Shown one piece after another: positions 31,501 to 36,936 of a stretch of DNA of 64,000 nt. The notes under the pieces were generated by a model. That model saw only the letters and a list, made by a program, of their open reading frames with translations, did not search any database and was not told the origin of the DNA. The stretch is from NCBI RefSeq assembly GCF_001718415.1, contig NZ_CP013378.1, positions 744,001 to 808,000 of the forward strand, in the 5' to 3' direction. The position numbers and the translations under genes are program-made. Positions within the stretch are counted from its first letter, which is position 1. The number at the start of each line of letters is the position of its first letter. The DNA is from Burkholderia pseudomultivorans (lineage in GTDB: Bacteria > Pseudomonadota > Gammaproteobacteria > Burkholderiales > Burkholderiaceae).

Positions 31501-32496
31501 CGCGGATACGGGGCGCTCAATACGATGTTCCCCGCGTCGCTCGGCTATACGGCGAACAACCTGGGCGGCGGGGGCAACGGGGCGAACCGGCCGGTCGGCA
31601 CCGGCGATCTGGATATGCGCAGCACGACGATCCAGACGCAGCAGGGCGGCAGCATCTCGATCCTCGGGCCGGGCGGGCAGGCGCTGGTGGGCAGCACGTC
31701 GGCGCCGCCGCAAATCGTCGACAGCAACGGGAATGTCGTCGCCGGCCCCGGCACGATGGGCATCCTGACGCTGGAGAAAGGTGACGTGAACATCTTCACG
31801 GACCAGAGCGTGCTGCTCGCGCAGAGCCGGATCTTCACCGAGCAGGGCGGCGACATGACGATCTGGAGCTCGAACGGCGACATCAACGCCGGCAAGGGTT
31901 CGAAGTCGTCGGCCGACACGCCCGCGCCGCAGTATGTGTGCGATGCGAACCATTACTGCACGGTCGATGCGCGCGGCGAGGTGACGGGGGCGGGCATCGC
32001 GACGCTGCAGTCGCTGCCGGGCGTGCCGGCTGGCACGGTGAACCTGATTGCGCCGCGCGGGACCGTGGATGCGGGCGATGCGGGGATACGCGCGGGCAAC
32101 CTGAACGTGGCGGCGCTGCGGGTGGCGAACGCGGACAACATCCAGGTGACGGGCAAGGCGACCGGCATCCCGATGGTGCAGGCGGTCAACACCGGCGCGC
32201 TGACCGCAGCCAGTTCGGCCGCCTCGGCGGCGAGCCAGATGGCGCAGGATATCGCGAAGAACAACGCATCGGGCGGCAGCCAGCGCCGCTGGACGATCTC
32301 GGTGCAGGTGGAAGGCTTCGGCGATCCAGGCGGCGACGACAAGCGCCGGCACCGTGGCACGCAGCAGCTCGGCTACGACGCGTCCAGCTCGGTGGCCGTG
32401 CTCGGCGCCGGCGCGGTCGGCGACGCGCAGCGCGCGTTGCTGAATCCGGACGAGCGGGCGAAGCTCGGCAGGACGATCAAGGTAAACAGGCTCTGA
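19585..32496 (+). CDS. Giant filamentous haemagglutinin-type exoprotein (TpsA), copy 2
   Basis: About 4,303 residues from ATG 19585, the position matching the start of copy 1 (both preceded by TTCGCT). The signal region ends GHAHAAG. The TPS domain has WETMNVGRQTTLNFDQSAGT, LNRVNDPSGRPSQILG and VINRNGVLFGAGSQVNVHS. A repetitive beta-helix body follows. The DUF3739-like end contains RGTVDAGDAGIRAGNLNVAA and RRWTISVQVEGFGDPGGDD. It is collinear with copy 1 for most of its length and nearly identical in the block at 26734-27863. The segment encoded at about 28540-29300 is different and Tyr-rich (SAEYYSDYLQYANSWG). Only one TpsB gene is present in the window, so both exoproteins probably share it. 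A role in adhesion or biofilm is inferred from family knowledge. Confidence 0.9.
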   Translation: MPSRVSGSSGRTSQQSGAARAAQETVLLRLRPLHHAVALMLAAGVAGHAHAAGIMNLGQATRSAAGGAGAAGGMPGVPNLGVSAQQALQASQPSIRNLGHAAQAVAAQIAAQQRAAAAAAGLPSTVPNGLTPGGLQVAPGITFAKDGNGNLVSQNTDASNPLLWVNANAPTQTTDSSGRVNVDVKQTGANAVLTWETMNVGRQTTLNFDQSAGTQTNGANNWAVLNRVNDPSGRPSQILGNVTAQGAVYVINRNGVLFGAGSQVNVHSLVASSLNLLDMKNQPMPTPDGIAASNQQFLSLPAGTTGGLAYPESGSSNVGGVQGAGGVPNEVLGLGNTANLVGPYQAPGDITIEPGASITTHTNGTVSDGGFVLVAAPNVTNGGSITATAGQVVLAAGVGVSVRPNTSPAPNPQVLLPELSGQIHTTDLQSGTSIDITPAGTLTNTGIVQAARGNVNLLGSRIAQNGVVGVTTSVNTPGAITISTADEYNSNSPSGAAYPGTATVGGGTGGGDDVHRAGLLSFGPGSVTMVLPDDNGQTATSTPGTVFTPGSIAMKAGAVWLEGGSLIEAPGSSVSVTALTPSMAGVVPPRQTAIPGRIYLDAGATIDVSGLANVELPIAQTLLPIERIGQNELADSPLLRNSFLFGLKGVVVDSTLTGTRSDGVQWVGSPILNLSGYVNLVPRTIDQLLTNGGTIILSGNEVMTATGSSLNLNGGYVHYDGGMVNTTRLVDANGAIVPIGQANPYDTYVGIAGQFTETHPRWGVTKTWYNPLLNTGVYTGDYIVGGNAGTLDLYAAQALVLDGDISAQSFAGSKQVQGNSVPTGGTFNLGVDKKLPSGAVIGLAWNQSSGAPSGVAGLVILQDQAPQLTGLMPDFSIETPLGASTPPAWAADDPRNLLTTMVVPAATLTNGGFANLSVTEDQTAGKGIVVAPGTQLNLQPGGAIAFSSPAVGADVNVAGRLSAPSGSISIASGGNVVVGPQGVISAAGQWVNNNVRAQPGTTPGNSQFINGGSIALSANGSSIGLSDGTFADTTGSILLQPGSVLDVSSGGEMLANGQLQMQNGVPTGRAGNVTLSTYATPTYAQFGNLPTVQPTAGTLALGGTILSEGFSGGGTLTLQALGFRIGGDPAASSPWDVYLPASFFSQQGFGKYVLNAQYDTTVAPGTSIALTQQNRIPDVLALQQAGTGANLAAAALTTSGQLDAYHRQPTSLVLTAGSYASWRASPTTMPSYPGVTGAVTLSAGASIHADAGASIGLGSPMQVTVLGSVVAPGGSITLSTDSGGLFTQPGQLGLFVPSDSRSVWLGPDATLDVSGIALANPLAAPVRIGSAIGVPDTGKVLPGGSVTLSSDNGYVVAQAGSKIDVSGAAAHFDQLQANGTYASQPMWSDAGSITLAAGYGLFADATLSAHGGAAQAGGGTLTILPRQNVGVPGATALVVRQSGALVPAGLAPGDDFTAATYPATAQPIGQPTGVIQFVADRLDGSGIANLVLGDSTPSPLPMPVPPIVFAGDVNLALPTSVTLNTGRIAALGLDQLDTLLSTPAQQWGGNTALTALLAQAPAHPLGTHVTIDAPYVSVAGPVNTSSSVPFAPVATVSDATLNVNASFIDLRNQVQLNNFGHANFDSRGDIRLSSTSVTMTGPTALAPGMLYTPGNLAFKAADLYPSTGSSFIVDAAGPADPVTGLPMPTTVTFASNGASGTPLSAGGTLLVDATRIVQGGTVRAPSGTIVFGVGDPANATTQAQFGNLPLVATDSVTFASGSVTSVSNNGAILPYGTTVDGVQWQFNPFTGVTAPDLSAPPSKFIGVNGSSVMLAKGATIDLSGGGDLQAVEWVPGTGGTRDVLSQYNVSYASGKGTTAVPTNAGAGNVYAIVPGAQAPVAAYDPVFAQSVQPAIAANGTATTTTATLGVGQAGLNDAIGKAVYLSGVPGLAAGYYTLLPGKYATLPGAYRVTVSSMAGNVAPGASAVLPDGTVVTSGYFADALTGSRSATPTLFNVQSGPVWQQYSQYTLKDANSFFTAQAASKGNVTPPLPMDGGQLVLAATKALALGATLNTAAATGGAPAEVDIASQDIQVTGNGTPALAGYLQISGDALDSLNAGSLLIGGTRTSTTKGVTITPIANSVVVSNDGNTSLKGPEILLVTKTDARGTDPNAANGLRVDAGASIAAEGDYPAAKDQPIAITGDGALLRVSNGAMAPLTRTGGTGAGLLTVGAGATLAGGQALTLDSSGNLKVDPSAVLSAKAITADGSAITFTNAGGAAAANLPGFVIDPEGLAQFANAQQVTLRSYGAIGFMGDVNATFGNSVDLSAGTFTSDGGHVTLTAPQIAFTNEAGAPNATSTTGNGTLTVNAKEIDFGAGTKTLSGFSSATMTATGGIVAQDTGTFDFGALPVTLNAPVYLADTSSASTVKTTGTLTLKGATGTALTKTPVGGALSFIGGTLADNGATIMAPAGNVSLKATSGNLTIGSGSTVSSAGVSKQFFDVTQYAPAGAISLIADKGTVDVQSGSTLDFSGATGGGAAGSLTLSAPQQVVNLNGTLKGGAANGYAGGSFSLDTGGAANLDSLATTLASSGVNSAISVHTKTGNLTLSAGNTLTAHMVSLTADGGAGRASDTANGNVNLFGTIDASGNAGGEIDLYGKSGVDIEGTLLARGSDPAQRGGKVNIGTSATFDPAIVDANGHSIANNATYGYENIDPANSGRIVLGANALIDVSGGTAGGLSGGTVNFRAPLLMDGTVDVTLNAPSDSSKYGIKGSRATTLEAYAVWSTTDATAGAHHFDGIVDPAGWYDGNGHLLAGTFTAQGTGGATFAFAPDGTGGGTLTNNSTGAQATLTGSQADLASLYNGVASIDFPGMDGTYFVPTSANADHQAYYGGQIVKAGDGTLKMVPGTLMDFVQNGLGENGPRLAGQTSNVPNFRVAPGIELDNPSRAINGGNISILSNWNLGTGLPNDSGTIVPVYRYRQTIAPMLTFRAANDFDAQASITDGFFQNTVATILGAAGNAGATGTYTDALALYNSLMSIDDPASITVQFTDGTSQSLTAIGSDATNPLHDPNIALSAPLTNQSAEYYSDYLQYANSWGTYYGNWASGRYALHMMPWSPLHVAAPVRADYASYQDYLTAYFDGPSSWLWGYNVLTVTGAIKNGVVLAEKFGTPTPPDFSSNPGDYGQYVAVYDRYLDKVSGTKSLPSPFVNPKNAYNFFYAPTAPLSIPYTGLNIGTLPGNVPANVATADNPLPISFASLLGGQSSSYRIVAGADIASANPLAVQPAAAIGAGSASGGNVTLSQHTAYVDSNGLTLLQPTTIRTGTGSIDVAAGNAFTLADTIAPGVVYTAGAPAQAEPPQGLVPAVMSGGSGRPDILVTPVVNPDSAGDITIRAQGDINGVEYVTDTTGAVTGAPGSSIGQYWWQWMQISPGVTNGPGGITPLTRTSIDFGAFGQGVMSVGGNVSVSAGGTISDLAVSLPTTWYLGTDGKPVTVGGGNMTVRAGGNILSGTYFVAKGAGTIAAGGRIGPDIAVPSRNTGQGPVAVSTILAAQDGVFDVTARQGVELGAVLDPSYASAFPQAGGSPTGQITLQNYSQYADGQGYSPGSTVNVLSTTGDIRLGMIGSMLTGANGVLPASVNLTAFGGNIDIDTGGTLYPSAVGQLNLIADQSVHLSNIASQYVNDAALSNQFGMSDADPAMMPSPTNPTATVPSLTGTTLSAHASEALHGDDATPARIYSLDGSIVNGTADASGNGFYSNLLTLSIDKPALLQAGQDIVNLALFGQNLRSSDVTRVVAGRDIYDTPLPYNAGAIPVLALGGPGWFDVQAGRNIGPLTNPVQLYNAQGNTGSLNTFFAGIDAIGNANNPNLPHESANVNVLFGVGPGVDLSGFISTYIAPGSAVAGVPSATPALIAFMQEYDAGQSVDTGLAKDRQDALAKVSQMTADEAWKQFQALPSYVQQFFAEKVLFGVLTQVGADYNNPASTYYRKYARGYGALNTMFPASLGYTANNLGGGGNGANRPVGTGDLDMRSTTIQTQQGGSISILGPGGQALVGSTSAPPQIVDSNGNVVAGPGTMGILTLEKGDVNIFTDQSVLLAQSRIFTEQGGDMTIWSSNGDINAGKGSKSSADTPAPQYVCDANHYCTVDARGEVTGAGIATLQSLPGVPAGTVNLIAPRGTVDAGDAGIRAGNLNVAALRVANADNIQVTGKATGIPMVQAVNTGALTAASSAASAASQMAQDIAKNNASGGSQRRWTISVQVEGFGDPGGDDKRRHRGTQQLGYDASSSVAVLGAGAVGDAQRALLNPDERAKLGRTIKVNRL
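26734..27863 (+). repeat. Near-identical block shared by the two exoprotein genes, copy 2
   Basis: Counterpart of 11161-12290, gap-free over 1,130 bases with only scattered substitutions. The rest of the two genes is alignable but more diverged, and partly unrelated after about 28540. Confidence 0.8.
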
Positions 32497-32568
32497 TGCG
32501 GGATGGCGTCGCCCGATCCGTCTTGTTCTTGTATAGGCATTTTCCACGTGAGCGGACGGAGGTGAGCG

Positions 32569-32691
32569 ATGCGCGACAGCCTGCAAACGATCGCCGCGAT
32601 CCCGCGGGCGGGGCGCGCGACCGCCGGCGGCGTCACGAAACCGGCCCGGGCGAGCGCATCGGCGCGGCCCGCCCGGCGCCGGACCGCCTGA
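32569..32691 (+). CDS. Possible 40-residue peptide immediately upstream of the protease gene
   Basis: ATG 32569 follows a near-ideal ribosome site, GGAGGTGAG, the best in this area. The frame encodes a small basic peptide beginning MRDSLQTIAAIPRAGRATAG and ending in an Arg-rich tail. Its TGA (32689-32691) is directly followed by ATG 32692 of the protease in the same frame. It could be a leader peptide that couples translation into the protease, or a real small protein. No family is recognised. Confidence 0.4.
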   Translation: MRDSLQTIAAIPRAGRATAGGVTKPARASASARPARRRTA

Positions 32692-33447
32692 ATGAAGCCC
32701 GTGCTCCGGACGGCATTGGCGGCGGCGCTGCTGTTCGCCGTCGCCGCCACGGCCCAGACGACGCGCGAGCCGGCGATGAACGCGCCGTCGAAGCGGATCG
32801 ACGCGTTCGCGCTGGAGGCCAACGCGACGGGCTTCTTCGTCAACGACGACGGCGACCTGCTGACCGCGCGCCATGTCGTCGACGCGTGCCGGACGCTGTT
32901 CGTGGTCAAGGATGCGCGTGTTGCGCGGGCGACGGTCAAGGCGGTGAGCCGCGACCGCGATCTGGCGGTGATCACGAGCGCGATCCGGCCGCTGCTGGCC
33001 GCGACCTTTGCGCAGCGCGCGGACATGCACGCGGCACAGCCGGTGTTCGCGGCGGGCTATGATGTGCTGCGCCACATGCCGGACCGCGCGACGACGCTGT
33101 ACAACGCGTTCACGCGCGCCGATGCGCGCGGCGACGCATCGGACGAGTTCACGCTGATGTCGGCCGCGACCCACGGGGCGAGCGGGGCGCCGGTGCTGGA
33201 TCAGGCCGGTCGCGTGATCGGGCTGATCACGGAGCGCGCGACGGTGTCCGGCGACGATGCGCGTTCGGTCGCGACACGCACGGACGCGGCGAGCTATGTG
33301 ATCGCGCTCCGCAGCGATCCGATCAAGACGTTCCTGCGCGCATCGGGCGTGCCGTTCGGCGAATCGGACGCGCCGCAGCTCGAGCCGATGCAGGCGCGCG
33401 GGCCGCGTGCGGCGACGCTGGAGGCCGGAATACTGTGCGGTGGTTGA
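32692..33447 (+). CDS. Secreted trypsin-like serine peptidase
   Basis: 251 residues. A signal peptide ends near AVAATAQ. The catalytic triad is visible: His in LLTARHVVDAC, Asp in RDRDLAVITS and Ser in HGASGAPVLD. No PDZ domain follows, so this is a compact S1-family peptidase and not a full HtrA. It lies 195 bases after exoprotein gene 2 and is probably read from the same direction of transcription. A role in trimming or clearing the large exoproteins in the periplasm is plausible from position only. There is no ribosome site of its own, and translation may depend on the small upstream frame. The last residues (ILCGG) are not typical of the family. Confidence 0.8.
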   Translation: MKPVLRTALAAALLFAVAATAQTTREPAMNAPSKRIDAFALEANATGFFVNDDGDLLTARHVVDACRTLFVVKDARVARATVKAVSRDRDLAVITSAIRPLLAATFAQRADMHAAQPVFAAGYDVLRHMPDRATTLYNAFTRADARGDASDEFTLMSAATHGASGAPVLDQAGRVIGLITERATVSGDDARSVATRTDAASYVIALRSDPIKTFLRASGVPFGESDAPQLEPMQARGPRAATLEAGILCGG

Positions 33448-34012
33448 AGAGGGCGCCAGCGCGCGAACCCCGGCCCCGCAGGCGGACACCGTCCCCGTCG
33501 CGCCAGCCAAAATGGTTCGTAACATTCGTCATACGCGTGTTGCCGCCTGCCCGTTAGTCTGATGCAGGAACGTGCCGCCACCCGCAGCGATCGCTGCGGG
33601 CGACCGCTGGCGCCATGCGACACGACGAGGGGGCGAAGATGGAGGTTGAGTACCCGCATCACGCGACGGCCGGTGCGCCGGCCGCCGGCGCGTCCGACAT
33701 CCCGAACCGCGCGGCGAACCTGTCCCGCGCGCGGGACTGGCACGCGGCCGGCCGGTTCGACGACGCGGCGCGTCGCGCGAGTCCGAAATCGATGTGCCGC
33801 CACTCGTGGCCGGCGGGGCGCCGATGCCGCGACCTCCGCCGTGCGGGTGATGCGTGCGCGATTCGACTTGATCCATGAGGGCCGGCAAACGGTCGGCCGC
33901 GTCGGCGCGAGCGCGCAGCGCGTCGCCGGTCCCGGGACGGGTGTGGCAAAGCACGCCGCGCAGGTTCGCGCGGGGCGGTCGGGTGCATTAGGCTTCGGGC
34001 GGCGACGTAATC
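33448..34012. other. Gene-poor stretch with a perfect palindrome
   Basis: 565 bases with no recognisable gene apart from a doubtful small frame at 33639. A 20-bp perfect palindrome made of CCCGCAGCGA and its reverse complement lies at 33582-33601. CGTAACATTCGTCATACG at about 33519-33536 looks like a possible promoter or operator but was not matched to a gene. The remainder is GC-rich without codon-like periodicity that I could see. Confidence 0.4.
33639..33878 (+). CDS. Doubtful small hypothetical protein
   Basis: 79 residues from ATG 33639, preceded by GAGGGGG at a good distance. The first 50 residues have an ordinary amino-acid mix (MEVEYPHHATAGAPAAGASD at the start), but the rest is Arg/Cys-rich and looks like non-coding GC-rich DNA. 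It may be the remnant of a longer gene or chance. No family is recognised. Confidence 0.3.
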   Translation: MEVEYPHHATAGAPAAGASDIPNRAANLSRARDWHAAGRFDDAARRASPKSMCRHSWPAGRRCRDLRRAGDACAIRLDP

Positions 34013-34282
34013 ATGACGATATCGGAACCGGGCGATCGAGAGCGGCATGCGCAGGACGCGGACGAAGCGATCCGCGAAGGCGCGATTCGCTGGCTGCTGT
34101 GGCTGCGCAACGGCGACGTGGCCGCGTGCGAATTCGACGCGTTCGAGCGCTGGTGCGCGCAAAGCGTCGCCCATGCGGACGCGGTCTACGACGTGATGTG
34201 GCTGTGGGCGATGCTCGGTATGCTCGGCACGCCGGAACAGGACCGCGACGCGGCGCCGGACGACACGCCGTCCATTCATTGA
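34013..34282 (+). CDS. Stand-alone FecR N-terminal (DUF4880-like) domain
   Basis: 89 residues with no membrane segment and no periplasmic part. AIRWLLWLRNGDVAACEFDA followed by FERWC aligns with the N-terminal sigma-binding domain of the two full FecR proteins nearby (WLIRLRSG...AFRHWC and WLVHLRSG...AFRQWC). In FecR proteins this cytoplasmic domain alone can bind the sigma factor. The gene could therefore encode a soluble anti-sigma or sigma-stabilising protein, or be the leftover of a third cassette that lost its sigma and STN genes. The ribosome site is weak. Its last 7 bases overlap the end of a gspK-like fragment on the opposite strand. Confidence 0.6.
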   Translation: MTISEPGDRERHAQDADEAIREGAIRWLLWLRNGDVAACEFDAFERWCAQSVAHADAVYDVMWLWAMLGMLGTPEQDRDAAPDDTPSIH

Positions 34283-34389
34283 CGTTCTGCGGCATCCGCC
34301 GCGAGCGCGACGACGAGCAGCACCGTGATGAGCGCGATGCCGCGCTGGCGCGGCGAACGGCGGATGGGGAGCGGAGCGTGTCGAGGCAT
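34276..34389 (-). pseudogene. gspK: N-terminal remnant of a gspK-like pseudopilin
   Basis: A 37-residue frame starts at ATG 34389 on the minus strand. After a short basic leader it reads RQRGIALITVLLVVALAA, which is the prepilin cleavage site and hydrophobic helix typical of GspK, including the absence of Glu at +5. It then ends abruptly after DAAERQ. GspK proteins are normally about 300 residues long, so the rest is missing. gspK is absent after gspJ at the start of the window; this may be the displaced and truncated copy. A functional tiny membrane peptide is possible but less likely. Confidence 0.5.
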
Positions 34390-34421
34390 GGTCGGGTTCC
34401 GGAACGCGAGGCGCGCGGCCG

Positions 34422-35003
34422 TCAGGCTTCGAACGCCAGCCACGCGTGCAGCATGCTCGCATGCGCGGATGACGCGAATCCGAATCCCGCGACGAGCGCC
34501 GCGACCCACGCGGCGAGCGACGTGTCGCGCGCGCCGCCGGCCGGCAGCGCGAGCGGGCCGATCAGCCCGGCAATCGCGTCCGCGTGCCACAGCAGCAGCG
34601 CGAACAGCGCGCACGCGAGCGCCATGGCGACGCCGAAGCAGTGTGCGGCGACCGCGCGGCGGCTGGTAAACGGCGTGCGGTGGTGATGCTGGTTCGCGGC
34701 GACGATCGCGACGCCGTTCGCGAGCGGCACGATCGCCATCGCGGCGGCCCAGAAGAACGGCTGGTCGCTCGACGGATTGATCAGCAGCAGCGTGCCGATC
34801 GACCAGAACGGCGGTGCGAGCAGCGTCATTGCGATCCACGACAGCAACTGCCAGCGCAGCCACGGCGCGCGCCAGCGCAGTGCGCGCGCGTACGGCACCG
34901 CGCGGCCGCGGCCGGCGCCGCGCAGGCGGCCGCCCGCCGCGCCGGCCTGCGCGGCGGTGCGCATCCCGGCGAGCCAGCGCCGGAGGATCGTCGCGATCGA
35001 CAT
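34422..35003 (-). CDS. Four-helix membrane protein of unknown function
   Basis: 193 residues. A basic, Gly/Arg-rich N-terminus of about 45 residues is followed by four hydrophobic segments: WQLLSWIAMTLLAPPFWSIG, FFWAAAMAIVPLANGVAIVA, FGVAMALACALFALLLW and WVAALVAGFGFASSA. A His-rich loop, NQHHHR, lies between the second and third. I do not recognise the family. It is transcribed opposite to its neighbours and is followed on the same strand by the gspK-like remnant. The cellular location should be the inner membrane. Confidence 0.6.
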   Translation of the reverse strand: MSIATILRRWLAGMRTAAQAGAAGGRLRGAGRGRAVPYARALRWRAPWLRWQLLSWIAMTLLAPPFWSIGTLLLINPSSDQPFFWAAAMAIVPLANGVAIVAANQHHHRTPFTSRRAVAAHCFGVAMALACALFALLLWHADAIAGLIGPLALPAGGARDTSLAAWVAALVAGFGFASSAHASMLHAWLAFEA

Positions 35004-35758
35004 CGTGTCACCGTAGTGTGCCCGTTACATTCACCAAGACGTTCGGCCGGCCGCTATCCCGCAGGCATCGCGAGGCAGGATCGCGGATGCCGGCCGATCC
35101 GGAAGAAAGTTCCGATGAATGTCATAAAAAGTTACCTGTTCGAAGCCGACGATAAGCCGGTTGCCGTACGGGTCACGTCAGTTTTGCCGCCGCCGGCGAT
35201 CGCGGCCACGCGACGGCAGCGCAGGTGGACGGCGGGACGGCGCGCACGCGTGAGAGGGCGTGACGCGTCCGGCCCGTGTCGCCCGTCGAACGGCGGGCGA
35301 CGCAAGCATCACAGACGTCGAGTGACGACGCGATGATCGACACGCGCCTGCCGGTGGCCAGGCCGGCGCGTCCGGTTCGCGCGATGCGCAGCGCGCACCG
35401 CGCCATCTCGTCCGGGTTCGGGCGTCCCGTCGTGTGCCAGCGACACGGCCGCCGTGAAGCTGCCTTCCTGATTGGCATTTCCTCTTTCGAAGCATCGCGA
35501 CCGCTCCGTCTGCGACGGGGTTGCCGAATGCGTGCCGCATGTGTGCCGCATGCGCGCTGCCGGCCGGTCGGCGCTGAATGGCAAAAAAAATGTGCGGCAA
35601 TGCGCAAGTCGTTCCGTCTAGGTAGGTGTGAGCTGGATTCGGGTGGTGCGCCTCGATGCGCGGCACCACCGGATGCGGGCGCAACGAACCGCGATGCGGC
35701 ATGCGCAGGGCCGATCGGCCGGCGCCGCGAGCGGCGCGCAACCAACGGGACCATCGAC
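35004..35758. other. 755-base gene-poor region with a possible short frame
   Basis: This region holds the divergent promoters of the membrane protein (minus) and the DUF4915 gene (plus). A short frame from ATG 35115, preceded by GGAAGAAAG, begins with the protein-like MNVIKSYLFEADDKPVAVRV and then turns Arg-rich to a stop at 35336. It may be a truncated gene start. A lower-GC patch around 35578-35640 probably belongs to the promoter of the next gene. No RNA gene was recognised. Confidence 0.35.
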
Positions 35759-36931
35759 TTGGAACAGTTCGACAACAGTCGCTCGGCGAGCAAATCCGCA
35801 ACGCAGCAGGCGGTCACGGCGTCGACGCAGACGGACGGGCACGACGACGTCGCCGCGCCGTTCATCAACCTGCGCGATACCGGCCGCTTCCTCGACGTGC
35901 TCGCGTCGCTGCGCTGCTCGCTCGCGATTAGCCGCCGGCCGTCGGGCGTCGCGCTGGTCGGCGTCGACAACGGCGTGCCGACGCTGTCCGCGTGCCTGCT
36001 GCCGCGCTCGATGGGCATGGCGGTCGCCGGCAACCGGCTCGCGATCGCGACCACGCACGAACTGATGGTGTTCGCGAACGTATCGACGCTCGCGCCGCTC
36101 TATCCGGCTCGTCCCGACCATTACGACGCAATGTTTGTCCCGCGTCTGTCCTATTACACCGGCGATCTCGACCTGCACGACATGGCGTTCGACAAGCAGG
36201 TCGTGCTCGCGGTCAACACGCGCTACTCGTGCATCTGCGTGATCGACGGTTACTTCAATTTCACGCCGATCTGGCAACCGCCGTTCGTCACTGCAATGGC
36301 GCCCGACGATCGCTGCCACCTGAACGGGATGGCGTTCAGCGACGGCAAGGTGCGTTATGCGACCGCGCTCGGGCACAGCGACACGCCGTTCGGGTGGCGC
36401 AGGAACATGGCCGGCGGCGGCATCGTGATGGAAGTGCCGTCGGGCCGGATCGTCGCGTCGGGGCTGTCGATGCCGCATTCGCCGCGCATGATCGGCGGCC
36501 GTCTGCACGTGCTCGAAGGCGGGCGCGGCCATGTGCTGCAGATCGACCCGCAGAGCGGCGCGACGCGCGTGCTCGCGACGCTGCCAGGCTTCACGCACGG
36601 GCTCGCCGAATACGGCGGCGTGCTGTTCGTCGGGCTATCGAAGCTGCGCGACAAGCGCGGGCCGCAAGGTTTGCCGATCGAAAGCGGGCAGGAACCGCTC
36701 GTCGCGGGTGTCGCCGCGCTCGATGCCGGCAGCGGCGAGGTGTTCGGCATCCTGCAGTTCTTCAACGGCGTCGACGAGGTGTTCGACGTGCAGGTGCTGC
36801 CGAACGTGCGGCGCGGCGAGATTCTCGGTCCGCGCGAATGGAGCGACACGCCGTCGATCGCGACGATGCACGGCGGGTTCTGGCAAACGCGTCCGCGCGA
36901 AGCGGACGAGCCGGCAGCGGCCGGCCGGTGA
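35759..36931 (+). CDS. TIGR03032/DUF4915-family protein
   Basis: About 390 residues if TTG 35759 is the start (ACGGGA lies upstream); the exact start is uncertain, because upstream in-frame sequence looks non-coding. The body matches what I know of the TIGR03032/DUF4915 family: repeated beta-propeller-like blades with DLDLHDMAFD, CHLNGMAFSDGKVRYATALG, SMPHSPRMIGGRLHVLEGGR and DVQVLPNVRRGEILG. The biochemical role of the family is not established. The next gene (APS kinase) starts 5 bases after the stop, so they form an operon with the TpsB gene further on. This context suggests modification or handling of the exoproteins or an envelope product, which is inference only. Confidence 0.7.
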   Translation: MEQFDNSRSASKSATQQAVTASTQTDGHDDVAAPFINLRDTGRFLDVLASLRCSLAISRRPSGVALVGVDNGVPTLSACLLPRSMGMAVAGNRLAIATTHELMVFANVSTLAPLYPARPDHYDAMFVPRLSYYTGDLDLHDMAFDKQVVLAVNTRYSCICVIDGYFNFTPIWQPPFVTAMAPDDRCHLNGMAFSDGKVRYATALGHSDTPFGWRRNMAGGGIVMEVPSGRIVASGLSMPHSPRMIGGRLHVLEGGRGHVLQIDPQSGATRVLATLPGFTHGLAEYGGVLFVGLSKLRDKRGPQGLPIESGQEPLVAGVAALDAGSGEVFGILQFFNGVDEVFDVQVLPNVRRGEILGPREWSDTPSIATMHGGFWQTRPREADEPAAAGR

Positions 36932-36936
36932 GCGCG

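Noticed and set aside
4078..32496. Contact-dependent growth inhibition (CdiA/CdiI)
   Set aside because: Both giant proteins end in the DUF3739-type region with no VENN motif, no C-terminal toxin and no small immunity gene directly downstream.
34422..35003. Type II secretion or TonB-related membrane component
   Set aside because: Four membrane helices are clear, but no motif of GspC, GspL, GspM, GspN, ExbB or similar proteins could be found, so it is left as unknown.
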